In this document: positions 40,110 to 49,210 of the stretch, piece after piece
Numbering within the stretch: the first letter of the stretch is position 1
Layout: the number at the start of each line of letters is the position of its first letter
Source: Vibrio hepatarius
GTDB lineage: Bacteria; Pseudomonadota; Gammaproteobacteria; Enterobacterales; Vibrionaceae
Reading direction: 5' to 3'
NCBI RefSeq assembly: GCF_011806575.1
Contig: NZ_JAATOO010000018.1
Span: forward strand, 31,711-95,710
Length of the DNA: 64,000 nt
Made by a program: the position numbers and the translations under genes
Notes under the pieces: model-generated
Told to the model about the DNA's origin: nothing
Seen by the model: only the letters and a program-made list of their open reading frames with translations
Databases searched by the model: none

Positions 40110-41474
40110 TTAACCAAACGACGCCCATATAACGGTAGCCACAAGGATTGGACAAACAAACTTAACGTACGACGGCCATACCTTGCCAAACCAACCCAAA
40201 GTGAAGTCTGGATTGCCTTGTTCTAACTCTTTCACTTTCGAATGACGGCTCCATACCCAACCACCAAACACACAGAACAGTAACGCGGCTGTCGGCTGAA
40301 GATATTGCGTCGCAACCGTCGCAACTAGACCAAACAACTCACCGAAGTTGTAGACAATCACCACACTGAACAGCGCAATCAAGCCACCCAGTACCCAGCT
40401 GGTTGTACTTCTCTTGGTATTGAATCGCTCACCCACCAGCGCAACCGGACATTCCAGCATAGAAATAGACGAGGTCAACGCAGCGATAGTGAGCAATAAA
40501 AAGAACACGATAGCGAACAGCTGACCAAGTAAGCCTAAACTATCAAACATCAGCGGTAGCACGGTAAAGACCAATGTATCTGAGCTGAGTAGCGAACCAT
40601 CTTCTGCGTAGATCTGTACGCCTTTTTGCATCGCAACAAACATGGCAGGCATCACGACTAAGCCAGCAATAAAGGCAACCGCAGTATCCACCAGCGTCAC
40701 GTTCATCGCCATCTTAGGCAAGTTCTCTTTCTTGCTTAGGTACGAGCCGTAAATCAGCATCGAACAGCCACCAATCGTCAGTGAGAAGAAGCCCTGCCCC
40801 ATCGCTGCCAGAATCAACTTGCGGTCCATCACTTTCTCAAAGTCTGGCACTAGGTAGTGCTTTAGCCCTTCCATCGCGCCCGACTGCGTCATGATGTAAA
40901 CAAACAATAGTGCAAACAAAACAAATAACGCAGGCATCAAACGGGTTGACCACTTTTCAATCCCTTGCTTAACGCCACCTTGTACGATCAAAACGGTAAG
41001 AACATAAAAAGTAATCGTACCGAACAAGTTACGTTCAACGCTAAAGCCTTTAAACCAAGATGTCAGCTCTTCTAAACCGATAACGTCAGTAATTGCGCCC
41101 AACAAGAAACAAATCAACCAGCCGCCAACAATGCTGTAAAACGCCAATACCGCACTTGGCACACTTAAGCCAATCCAGCCCACCGCCGCGCCAAATCGCT
41201 TGCCCGTCGGGTTAGAAGTCAGAGAACGCATGCTATCAACCGGGTTTGCCTGACCATGACGACCGATTGCCATTTCTACAACCAGCATAGGAAAAGCAAC
41301 AATCAGGATCATTACTAAGTAAACCAATAGGAAAGCACCACCACCATTGCTGGCCGCTTGCGTAGGGAATCCCCAGATATTACCTAAACCGACAGCCGCA
41401 CCAGCAGCCGCAAGGATAAAACCGAGGCGAGAACCAAAATGTTCGCGAGATTGAGATGTATCGACTTGTGCCAT
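40110..41474 (-). CDS. Sodium-dependent transporter, NSS/SNF family
   Basis: A 454-residue inner-membrane symporter with 11 or 12 hydrophobic segments. LAAAGAAVGLGNIWGFPTQA in the first segment is the unwound sodium and substrate region of LeuT-type transporters, followed by NGGGAFLLVYL. Typical cargo is an amino acid or related amine; the substrate cannot be deduced. It is transcribed alone. Confidence 0.92.
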   Translation of the reverse strand: MAQVDTSQSREHFGSRLGFILAAAGAAVGLGNIWGFPTQAASNGGGAFLLVYLVMILIVAFPMLVVEMAIGRHGQANPVDSMRSLTSNPTGKRFGAAVGWIGLSVPSAVLAFYSIVGGWLICFLLGAITDVIGLEELTSWFKGFSVERNLFGTITFYVLTVLIVQGGVKQGIEKWSTRLMPALFVLFALLFVYIMTQSGAMEGLKHYLVPDFEKVMDRKLILAAMGQGFFSLTIGGCSMLIYGSYLSKKENLPKMAMNVTLVDTAVAFIAGLVVMPAMFVAMQKGVQIYAEDGSLLSSDTLVFTVLPLMFDSLGLLGQLFAIVFFLLLTIAALTSSISMLECPVALVGERFNTKRSTTSWVLGGLIALFSVVIVYNFGELFGLVATVATQYLQPTAALLFCVFGGWVWSRHSKVKELEQGNPDFTLGWFGKVWPSYVKFVCPILVATVIWASFG

Positions 41475-41665
41475 ACCACTTAACTTTGCACTTATGAACT
41501 AGCTGACTAGTACGTTATTATAAAACACTAGTAATAGCAATGGTTACAGAAGAATAAATCGCTCAAAAGCCAAGTAACCAGCACAGTTTCAGCGCAGTTC
41601 ACAACCTTGCTAGTATGATAAGCGAGACTCGTAATGAAAGGATTGACTTAATGAGACATAAACAA

Positions 41666-41685
41666 AGAGCACCGGACGGTGCTCT
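41666..41685 (-). terminator. Terminator after the YggN-like gene
   Basis: AGAGCACC and GGTGCTCT pair perfectly around four bases, followed by TTTGTTTA on the minus strand. Confidence 0.75.
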
Positions 41686-41703
41686 TAAACAAGTGACAAA
41701 TAA

Positions 41704-42447
41704 TTAGATGGTAAAGACTTGGTAGTCTTTGAGTTCAGGGATCTGTTTAAGCAGGTCTTGCTCTTGTTCTGCCATGTCATCCAGTGAATCACAGAATTCT
41801 TGGCTGCGCTGCTCTACCTCACCCGCATGTTCCGCCATACGACTGGCAATGCGTTCTTTGAGTTTCGACATCGAGTCGGCCATCTCAGTTAGGTTGATCC
41901 CACCTTCCGCTTTCATCTTTTCAGACATCGCGTTAAAGGCACTGGTGACGAACTCTTCGTTAAATAGCGCGGTTGCCTTGTCGAAGTCTTCACTCCAGTT
42001 TTCGGTAATCGAACCGAAGCTATCCGCTGGTAAAATCAAATCGCCATCTTTGTAGTAACGCGCTTCGATGTCAGCATAGAACTGCTGCATTGATTGTTTT
42101 ACGTTATCGAATGCTCCCGGTGCGTCAAAGCTCTCTGCCACATCGTCGATAATGTTGTTTGCCAGGTCTAAGCCATCCTGCGCTATTTGCTTCGCTTTAG
42201 GGATGTAGTCATTTAAGTTCTGACGGTAATCCGCCACCGCTTGTTTCTGCTCGTCAGTGAGCGTGATGTATTCACCATCTATCTTCAGGTTGTTGTCTGC
42301 GTCGACGACCGCGCTCTCACCGTTCGCCTGATAAATCTCGACCGTTTCACCATCGAGGTGAATCTCATTTTTTAGGTCTACTTTACACTGCGCCGCCATC
42401 GCTTGGCTTGAAAGCAGTAATGGTAGTAGTAATAGTGTTGTTTTCAT
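41704..42447 (-). CDS. yggN: YggN-like DUF2884 protein, periplasmic
   Basis: A 247-residue protein of unknown function. The ATG at 42445-42447 has AGGA eight bases upstream and opens a signal peptide (MKTTLLLLPLLLSSQAMA, cleavage near MAAQC). The mature part is acidic and mostly helical, with likely coiled coil in the C-terminal 70 residues (SKLKERIASRMAEHAG). It probably acts in the periplasm; no catalytic motif is visible. Confidence 0.82.
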   Translation of the reverse strand: MKTTLLLLPLLLSSQAMAAQCKVDLKNEIHLDGETVEIYQANGESAVVDADNNLKIDGEYITLTDEQKQAVADYRQNLNDYIPKAKQIAQDGLDLANNIIDDVAESFDAPGAFDNVKQSMQQFYADIEARYYKDGDLILPADSFGSITENWSEDFDKATALFNEEFVTSAFNAMSEKMKAEGGINLTEMADSMSKLKERIASRMAEHAGEVEQRSQEFCDSLDDMAEQEQDLLKQIPELKDYQVFTI

Positions 42448-42505
42448 TCTTGTCATCCTGCTCTGTCCATTCACCGACACCATATCAAATGGGTAAAACA
42501 CAATG

Positions 42506-42982
42506 TCAGCTTATCGTTTCTATTTCGTAATAGTAAGTATTGTCGCCAGCTTGATAACGCACTTCGTCACCTACTTGTGTACCTTTGATTGCTTTACCCA
42601 ACGGCGATTCAAACGTCACTAGGGTTATCGTCTGGTTTTCAAACTGAACCTTCATACCACCTTCACACGGTGCGACAAAAAATCGCTTTCGGTTGTCGTC
42701 GAGATCAACCAAAGTTACTAACGTCCCCAACACCACCTTATCTGGCGATTCGGGTAGGTGCAATTCTCTAAAGCGGCGAAGCTCTTTTTCGCTCTCTTGA
42801 ACTCGCATTGCTTGTCCATGAGCCAAGTACGACGCTTCAAGTGCAAGCGTATCGTACTTATGTTCTGGCACCGTTTCTTCATCGGTTGCTGACTCTATCG
42901 CTCGCTGTACCGAGCTATAAGCAATCGCTAACTTTTGCTCCAGCATACCTAAAATAGTTAGGCGCAGATCCGACTTATTCAT
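42506..42982 (-). CDS. Gre-like RNA polymerase-binding factor (GreA/GreB family domain)
   Basis: A 158-residue protein. The ATG at 42980-42982 (MNKSDLRLTILGMLEQKLAI) is preferred to an upstream extension. Residues 1 to about 75 form a helical hairpin with an acidic tip (ATDEETVPEHKYD), and residues 80-158 are the FKBP-like Gre C-terminal domain (GTLVTLVDLD, FESPLGKAIKGTQVGDEV). The DLKENAEY signature of GreA is absent, so the cleavage-stimulating role is uncertain. It is divergent from recQ-like helicase. Confidence 0.8.
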   Translation of the reverse strand: MNKSDLRLTILGMLEQKLAIAYSSVQRAIESATDEETVPEHKYDTLALEASYLAHGQAMRVQESEKELRRFRELHLPESPDKVVLGTLVTLVDLDDNRKRFFVAPCEGGMKVQFENQTITLVTFESPLGKAIKGTQVGDEVRYQAGDNTYYYEIETIS

Positions 42983-43060
42983 ACAAAAACCATATTCCGT
43001 CCGAGCGTTTACCCCTAGAATAGAGGTCATTACGCCTGAAGGATACCTGAATCAATCGTT

Positions 43061-45010
43061 ATGAACAGCTCAAATAACACGATCAATATTTACCAAACGT
43101 TACGCGAAACTTTTGGTTTTGAAACACTCCGTCCCGGTCAGGAAAGCGTTATTGAGACTGTGCTTGACCACCGTTCCTGTGCCGCTATCTTTCCAACAGG
43201 CTCTGGCAAGTCTCTCTGTTACCAACTGCCTGCGATATGCTTACCACACTTAACCTTGGTAGTCTCTCCTCTATTGGCGCTAATGAAAGATCAGCTCGCG
43301 TTCTTGGCGAGCAAGAACATTCCCGCCGCATCGATTGACTCGACGCTCAGCAGAGAAGAAGTTCAAAGCACTATGGAGCGAGTACGAAACGGCGACATTA
43401 AAGTGCTGATGATTTCTATCGAGCGACTGAAGAACGAACGATTTCGCCAGTTCATTAGCCAAGTACCGATATCTCTGTTAGTGGTGGACGAAGCACACTG
43501 TATCTCAGAATGGGGGCATAACTTCCGCCCCGACTACCTCAAGCTCCCTCAATACGTGCAAGAGTTTCAAATCCCCCAAGTATTGCTGCTAACTGCAACA
43601 GCGACTAAAGCGGTTATTGCGGATATGCAAAGCAAGTTCGCCATCGCTGAATCGGACGTGGTAGTCACAGGCTTTTACCGACCCAACCTAGATATTACCG
43701 TAGCGCCTTGCCAAGATGACGAGAAACTCGAACGCTTGCTAAGCGAGTTACAAACGGCCCCTAGCGCGCCAACCATCGTCTACGTCACGCTGCAAAATAG
43801 CGCAGAGAATGTTGCCTCAGAGCTAAGAAAAGCCGGAATCAACGCCCATCCGTATCACGCAGGATTGGATAATGACATCAGAGAGCGTATTCAAAATGAT
43901 TTCATGCGTGGTGAAATTGACTGTATCGTCGCGACAATTGCCTTTGGTATGGGGGTCGACAAATCAGACATCCGCCGTGTGATTCACTTTGACCTGCCAA
44001 AGTCGATAGAAAACTACGCTCAGGAAATTGGGCGAGCTGGACGCGACGGACAAAAGTCTGACTGTATCCTGCTTGCCAATCAAAACGGCATTAGCACGCT
44101 AGAAAACTTCATCTATGGTGATACGCCGGAGCGCGAAGAAATCCAGTTCATATTACGACAAGCCATCGACGCTTCGCCTCAATGGGAAGTGGTGCTAAGT
44201 CGGCTGGCAAGCGAAAGTAATGTCCGTCAGTTGCCGCTAAAAACCTTATTGGTCTACATGGAAATGGCGGGCGTTATACAAGCGCAATACAGTTACTTTG
44301 CCGATTATCGTTTCAAGTTTCTTCACGACAAACAATTCATACTGTCACAGTTCAACGGCGAGCGCAGAGAGTTCGTTAATGCGATTTTCCAGTGCTCACC
44401 ACAAGCAAGAACCTGGTGCCAGGTTGACTTTGAAACCCTGTGGGCGCACTTCCAAGCGGATCGTCAACGTACGATTGCAGCACTGGACTATTTCCATGAA
44501 AAAGGCTGGATCGAATTAGAAAGTAAGTTGATGACCGAAGTTTATCGCGTCAACGCCGTGGATAAGCCGATTGATGCACTGGCGGATTCCCTCGCCCAGC
44601 TGTTTAAAGACAAAGAGCAAAGCGATGTTGAGCGAATTCATCGCCTACTGCAGTTCTTCGAGTCTGAACAATGCTTGAGTCACGGTCTCGCGGACTATTT
44701 TGGTGACCACAATGCGCCAAGTCAGTGTGGTCATTGCAGCGTATGCCGTGGGCATATTGCCCAGCTACCCAAAAGTCACACTCAACAAGCTAGCGCCTCA
44801 GAAGTCAGCACTTGGCTCGGCGAGTTACAGAAAAAATCCGCGACACCACTTTCACACAACCTAAAAGCCAAGTTTCTCTGTGGTATTGCGACACCCTTAT
44901 TTACCAAGCTAAAAGCACGCTCACTCACTGGTTTTGCCCGTTTAGAAAGCACGCCTTATGCGCAAGTACTAAAACTGGTAGAATCAGTCAGCGGCTCAGA
45001 AGAAGCTTAA
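43061..45010 (+). CDS. RecQ-family ATP-dependent DNA helicase (HRDC-less paralogue)
   Basis: A 649-residue helicase with Walker A FPTGSGKSLCYQLP, DEAH in LVVDEAHCISEWGHNF, and motif VI EIGRAGRDGQ. A four-cysteine zinc region follows (CLSHGLADYFGDH and CGHCSVC). The C-terminal 90 residues do not resemble an HRDC domain, unlike E. coli RecQ. It is likely distinct from the recQ near recJ or pldA. Its stop overlaps the dinB stop region by 15 bases on the opposite strand. Confidence 0.9.
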   Translation: MNSSNNTINIYQTLRETFGFETLRPGQESVIETVLDHRSCAAIFPTGSGKSLCYQLPAICLPHLTLVVSPLLALMKDQLAFLASKNIPAASIDSTLSREEVQSTMERVRNGDIKVLMISIERLKNERFRQFISQVPISLLVVDEAHCISEWGHNFRPDYLKLPQYVQEFQIPQVLLLTATATKAVIADMQSKFAIAESDVVVTGFYRPNLDITVAPCQDDEKLERLLSELQTAPSAPTIVYVTLQNSAENVASELRKAGINAHPYHAGLDNDIRERIQNDFMRGEIDCIVATIAFGMGVDKSDIRRVIHFDLPKSIENYAQEIGRAGRDGQKSDCILLANQNGISTLENFIYGDTPEREEIQFILRQAIDASPQWEVVLSRLASESNVRQLPLKTLLVYMEMAGVIQAQYSYFADYRFKFLHDKQFILSQFNGERREFVNAIFQCSPQARTWCQVDFETLWAHFQADRQRTIAALDYFHEKGWIELESKLMTEVYRVNAVDKPIDALADSLAQLFKDKEQSDVERIHRLLQFFESEQCLSHGLADYFGDHNAPSQCGHCSVCRGHIAQLPKSHTQQASASEVSTWLGELQKKSATPLSHNLKAKFLCGIATPLFTKLKARSLTGFARLESTPYAQVLKLVESVSGSEEA

Positions 45011-46060
45011 TTGTTTGGTTTGATCTTCGGGTTTAAGCATCACGCTTAAACCCAGCAAACGAATCTCACGCCCTTGTTGCCGTTTGAGGATATCACTGAG
45101 CAGTTGCTTGAAATAATTCAACTCGAGCTCAGGGTGGATATGCTCGATGGTCGTCAGCTGGAAGTCAGCAAACTTGAGTTTGATCCCCTGCTTGATGATC
45201 GCCTTATCCGGTGAGACTTTAATCAGGCGTCTTTCCAATTCAGGAAATAGCTTGTCTTCGATCACTGCCCAACATTCGTCGTAAGTCGAAATGTTCTCAC
45301 TGAAAGTTCTTTCAACGCCTAAAGACTTCCGTTCACGTTCGGTGATCACCTCGCGTTTATCGATTCCATGACTTTTGTTCCACAGCGAAGCGCCTTGACG
45401 ACCGAACTTAAGCAATAGTTCACGATAATCGCTGTTCTTAATGTCTTTGCACAAGAAAAAGCCCGCTTGATGCAACTTTTCCAAACTGACTTTACCCACT
45501 CCGGGGATCTTCTCCAACGGCAGTTTATCCACTTCTTCCTGAACCTTATCTGGCGGGATAACATACTGTCCATTGGGTTTGTTCATATCGGATGCCACCT
45601 TGGCGAGAAACTTCACTGGCGCGATACCAGCAGAGGCAGTGAGCTGCAGTTCATTCCAAATATCCCGGCGAATTGCCTCAGCAATTAACGTCGCCGAGCC
45701 ACGGCATTGCGGCGAATCGGTCACATCAAGAAATGCTTCATCTAAAGACAGCGGTTCGATCATCGAGGTATAACGAGAGAAGATTTCGCGGATATGCCGA
45801 GAGACTTGTTTGTAAACGTCCATGCGCCCAGGGACGACCAATAACTGCGGACACAACTGCAGGGCTCTCGACGTTGGCATCGCGCTACGAACACCAAACT
45901 TACGTGCTTCATAATTGCAGGTGCTGATCACGCCACGCTGTTTCTCATGTCCGCCAACGGCCATTGGTTTACCACGATAATTCGGGTTATCTCGCATCTC
46001 GACCGCAGCATAAAAGCAATCCATGTCGACATGAATGATCTTCTTAATACGCTCTGACAT
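44996..46060 (-). CDS. dinB: DNA polymerase IV
   Basis: Translesion Y-family polymerase. The 354-residue protein has HVDMDCFYAAVEMRDNP, SLDEAFLDVT with catalytic carboxylates, the helix-hairpin-helix EKIPGVGKVS and a C-terminal little finger. The C-terminus ends TKQLSFF, a beta-clamp binding-type tail. A consensus LexA box lies 19 bases upstream, so SOS control is expected. Confidence 0.97.
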   Translation of the reverse strand: MSERIKKIIHVDMDCFYAAVEMRDNPNYRGKPMAVGGHEKQRGVISTCNYEARKFGVRSAMPTSRALQLCPQLLVVPGRMDVYKQVSRHIREIFSRYTSMIEPLSLDEAFLDVTDSPQCRGSATLIAEAIRRDIWNELQLTASAGIAPVKFLAKVASDMNKPNGQYVIPPDKVQEEVDKLPLEKIPGVGKVSLEKLHQAGFFLCKDIKNSDYRELLLKFGRQGASLWNKSHGIDKREVITERERKSLGVERTFSENISTYDECWAVIEDKLFPELERRLIKVSPDKAIIKQGIKLKFADFQLTTIEHIHPELELNYFKQLLSDILKRQQGREIRLLGLSVMLKPEDQTKQLSFF

Positions 46061-46078
46061 GCGTTCAACTATTAATAA

Positions 46079-46098
46079 TACTGGTTAAAAAAACAGTA
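46079..46098 (-). promoter_or_regulatory. LexA box of dinB
   Basis: TACTG, ten bases, CAGTA fits the gammaproteobacterial SOS box CTG-N10-CAG including the outer TA pairs. It sits 19 bases before the dinB start. Confidence 0.88.
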
Positions 46099-46285
46099 TA
46101 GTTAATTTCTTCGTTTCTGGAAACCGTTCTAAACCATCAGCGGGAAAGTAATACTTTTCGGTTAATATTAAATCTGAGATTCATTCACATTTATCACAAC
46201 AATCATTTGCCGAATCAATAAATTGATGAAAAATTATACGCAACAAATTTCAATAACAACAACGTCAGCTCATAGGATGCGTATA

Positions 46286-47374
46286 ATGAAACTCAACCTT
46301 TCACACTCTTTTGTGGTTCTTTCGTCTGCTGCACTACTGTCTGCCTGTAGTACGCCTGTCAAAGACACCACGCCTATCAACCCAACCACGGTAGTAAAAG
46401 CCAAGTATTCGATGGAAGGCTTGTATTTACCTGATGGTCAAGGCAATCAAATCTCGTATACCCGCCCTTCTATGCGTCATATCCAATCAGATTTTGAGGC
46501 AGAGAGCTTTATGAGTAGCCTTGCTAACTTTAACCAAAGCGACATTTACAGGTTTGACAGAAACCTAGTGTGGGAAATCGACCATGAGTCAGAAACCTAT
46601 CGTGAATGTCCGTTGGAAGGCTGCGGTACGTTTAGTTTTGCAGAACAGTTTGGCGAAGGAGAAGAGTCTGAATCGGAAGATCCGCAATCTTACGAGGAAA
46701 TGAACTGTTCGGTGTCACTGAAAAAGAATGAATTTTCGGTAAAACCAACCGGTAAAACTCGCACCATTTCAGGCATGCAGACCGACGAGTACTCGGTCAC
46801 TTGGCATGTAGTGTTTGAAGATAAAAAACAAAAAACTGACCAAAACTTGCTGCGCTTCAGCGTTTGGACTGCGACACCAAATAGCGATATCAAACAAGCG
46901 TGGAAAGTTCACTCACAAGCAACGGACAATTACCTCAATGCCGTCGGTGATAACCACCCATTAGTACGAATTTTAGGCCGAGATGGCTATAAAGCCATTA
47001 GCGCATTTTCCGGCGATATTGAAAACACCAATCCTAAATCTACTAATGCCGTGTTCAAAAAACTGGAGACGATTAAGGGCTATCCACTGAGCTTGAAGAT
47101 GGAGTTTTTCCAACAAACTCAAGCGTGCCAGGAAGAGAAGCAGCAAGCAGCAAGCGCGCAACTTGATTTCAGCAACGGCGTTGACGGTTTAACCGAGTCT
47201 GCCACTGACATCGTTGGTGGTTTGTTCAGCCAGAAAGTTGACGAGAAAATGCGCGAATGGCAAAAAGATGCCTTGATCCGTTACGTTTACGAAGTAACTT
47301 CGGTCGCGGAAGAAGGCGTACGTGATAGCAAGTTTGACGTGCCAGCCAACTACCGTTTATCTGACCGTCAGTAG
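46286..47374 (+). CDS. Uncharacterised lipoprotein
   Basis: A 362-residue protein of no family I recognise. The ATG at 46286 has AGGA eight bases upstream; an upstream in-frame extension is not needed. Residues 1-25 are a lipoprotein signal with lipobox LSAC (cysteine near residue 21). The mature chain is hydrophilic; a stretch of acidic residues with paired cysteines (RECPLEGCGTFSF) lies near residue 110. It sits divergent from dinB and ends in a strong terminator. Localisation in the periplasm or outer membrane is inferred. Confidence 0.75.
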   Translation: MKLNLSHSFVVLSSAALLSACSTPVKDTTPINPTTVVKAKYSMEGLYLPDGQGNQISYTRPSMRHIQSDFEAESFMSSLANFNQSDIYRFDRNLVWEIDHESETYRECPLEGCGTFSFAEQFGEGEESESEDPQSYEEMNCSVSLKKNEFSVKPTGKTRTISGMQTDEYSVTWHVVFEDKKQKTDQNLLRFSVWTATPNSDIKQAWKVHSQATDNYLNAVGDNHPLVRILGRDGYKAISAFSGDIENTNPKSTNAVFKKLETIKGYPLSLKMEFFQQTQACQEEKQQAASAQLDFSNGVDGLTESATDIVGGLFSQKVDEKMREWQKDALIRYVYEVTSVAEEGVRDSKFDVPANYRLSDRQ

Positions 47375-47383
47375 ACAATAATG

Positions 47384-47414
47384 GCAAAGCGGTCATCGCG
47401 CCGCTTTGCTTTTT
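47384..47414 (+). terminator. Intrinsic terminator after the lipoprotein gene
   Basis: GCAAAGCGG, eight-base loop, CCGCTTTGC, TTTTT. It overlaps the 3' end of the convergent DUF2789 gene. Confidence 0.9.
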
Positions 47415-47646
47415 AATCTCTCAGCATCACATCCAATTGGTCAACGAGCTCGGCCCAGTCTGCGTCTTCTTCTATCGCCTGTTTAAGAAATGCCGCTTGT
47501 GCATCGTTCCAAAAGCTTGCTTCATGAAGCAGTACTGCATCTCGACGTTGTCGGTGTTCCATAACAAATTGCTTGATCTCTTTATCCGAACTTCCTAGTC
47601 CTAGTTGTTGAAACAGTTCAACCATTCCGTGTTGATGCAACTCCAT
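47413..47646 (-). CDS. DUF2789 family protein
   Basis: A 77-residue protein, the usual DUF2789 size, beginning MELHQHGMVELFQQLGL and ending DWAELVDQLDVMLRD. It is acidic and helical with no signal peptide. No function is known. It lies between the lipoprotein gene and nqrM. Confidence 0.8.
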   Translation of the reverse strand: MELHQHGMVELFQQLGLGSSDKEIKQFVMEHRQRRDAVLLHEASFWNDAQAAFLKQAIEEDADWAELVDQLDVMLRD

Positions 47647-47750
47647 AGTCCCTCCGAGTGTAGGCTTGATTTCTATCAGTATAGCTAAGCTCAGCTCGCT
47701 GCAATGTAAGTCTGCTATTTCCGTTTCCTACGGCCCACGTTTTAACAGGC

Positions 47751-47777
47751 AAAAAATAACCCGGACTGAGCCGGGCT
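47751..47777 (-). terminator. Terminator of the nqr/nqrM region
   Basis: AGCCCGG, loop of six, CCGGGTT followed by a T-rich run on the minus strand, after the nqrM stop. Confidence 0.8.
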
Positions 47778-47806
47778 ATACGAGATTACATTATCAGACA
47801 CGGCTG

Positions 47807-48040
47807 TTAAGCAATTCGGTCTTTTTCCCAAGCCGCAAGCTTCTCTGCACGCGCCGCTTCACGAGCTTCACGCTTTTTACGCGCGTCACACGGTTCTGGG
47901 CAGTTACATACTTTTTCGATACCTACTGCGCCTAGTCCGCCACAGCTACCTTTTACGACTTTTTTCTGGATGATATAGCCGATCGACATTGCGGCAATCA
48001 CGGCAACAAATACCGCGAAAGTGATTAAAAACGTACTCAT
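47807..48040 (-). CDS. nqrM: Na+-NQR maturation protein NqrM
   Basis: Small protein needed for assembly of the Na+-NQR iron centre. The 77 residues comprise one membrane helix (about 5-24) and four cysteines at positions 33, 45, 47 and 51 (GSCGG and CNCPEPC), then a charged Lys/Arg/Glu tail. It stands after apbE, the standard order. Confidence 0.95.
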   Translation of the reverse strand: MSTFLITFAVFVAVIAAMSIGYIIQKKVVKGSCGGLGAVGIEKVCNCPEPCDARKKREAREAARAEKLAAWEKDRIA

Positions 48041-48062
48041 AATGACATGCTCACTTATGTAA

Positions 48063-49067
48063 TTATTGGCTTACGTATGGCTTGTAGGCATCAGATGCCA
48101 GCTCTTTAAAGCCATCTTCGGTCTTCACAATCATTAGCACTGGGATATTATTCTCTTGTGCTACTTGCATCCCTTTTACTTCACCCATCACCATCAGGCC
48201 AGTCGCTAGACCGTCTGCCGTCATCGACGATTTATCCAATACTGTTACTGAGACCACTTTGTGGCTAATTGGTTTCCCCGTTTCAGGATTGATGATGTGT
48301 GAGTAACGAATGCCATCGCGCTCAAAGTAGTTGCGGTAATCACCAGAGGTTGCCACAGCCATTTCACCCGGTTCGATGATCTCTTGGATGGCACGCTCGT
48401 CAACCGACGGCTTTTCAATCGCGATACGCCAAGGCACGCCTTCACGGTTTAGGCCTTTCACGCGCATCTCACCACCCACTTCGACCATGTAGTTCATGAT
48501 GCCTTGAGATTGAATGTAATCTGCAACGACGTCAACACCCCAACCTTTTGCGATAGTCGACAAGTCTACGTATAGATTTGGAATGTCCTTTTTCAGCGTG
48601 TTGCCTACCACTTCTAGGTGTTCGATACCTGTGTTAGCACGGCGTTCGGCCAGCTCTTCATCGCTTGGCACGACTTCTGGACGAGCTTCAGGACCAAAAC
48701 CCCATAAGTTAACCAAAGGTCCTACAGTCACATCCAATGCGCCTAAAGTAAGACCGTTGAGGCGAATCGCTTCTTTCACTACGGTTGCAGTTTGAGGAGA
48801 GACTTCAAACGCATCAGACTCTGTGTATTGGTTAAAACGACTTAGCTCTGAATCTTTGCGGTAAGTCGACATTTGATCGTTCACTTCTTCAAGTAAGCGG
48901 TCGACTTCTTTTTGTAGTTCAGTCGCTGATGGAATACCTTCCGCAACGATGTATTTAATGTTGTAAGTCGTCCCCATTGTAGGGCCAGTAAGATGTACTT
49001 GCTCCGCAGGCTGTTCACAACCGGCAAGAACTAAAAGAGAAGCGAAAGCAACAAGCCACTTTTTCAC
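48063..49067 (-). CDS. apbE: FAD:protein FMN transferase
   Basis: Attaches FMN covalently to threonine in NqrB and NqrC, using FAD. The 334-residue protein has a lipoprotein signal (LLVLAGCEQ) and the ApbE motifs TGPTMGTTYNIKY, NGLTLGALDVTVGPLVNLWG and VDLSTIAKGWGVD. It is separated from nqrF by a terminator but follows the operon. Confidence 0.96.
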   Translation of the reverse strand: MKKWLVAFASLLVLAGCEQPAEQVHLTGPTMGTTYNIKYIVAEGIPSATELQKEVDRLLEEVNDQMSTYRKDSELSRFNQYTESDAFEVSPQTATVVKEAIRLNGLTLGALDVTVGPLVNLWGFGPEARPEVVPSDEELAERRANTGIEHLEVVGNTLKKDIPNLYVDLSTIAKGWGVDVVADYIQSQGIMNYMVEVGGEMRVKGLNREGVPWRIAIEKPSVDERAIQEIIEPGEMAVATSGDYRNYFERDGIRYSHIINPETGKPISHKVVSVTVLDKSSMTADGLATGLMVMGEVKGMQVAQENNIPVLMIVKTEDGFKELASDAYKPYVSQ

Positions 49068-49154
49068 TTGTTTAACTCCTATGGAAAATTGAAATGGATA
49101 TAGAGAATAAGTTGAGTCGATATGAACCTATTTTCTATATCAATTAATATTTAG

Positions 49155-49188
49155 AAAAAACAATGGCTGACCCGTAAGAGTCAGCCAT
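49155..49188 (-). terminator. Terminator between nqrF and apbE
   Basis: ATGGCTGAC, loop of eight, GTCAGCCAT followed by TGTTTTTT on the minus strand. It would reduce apbE-nqrM relative to nqrA-F. Confidence 0.88.
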
Positions 49189-49210
49189 AAATTTCAATCA
49201 CTTAGATGGA

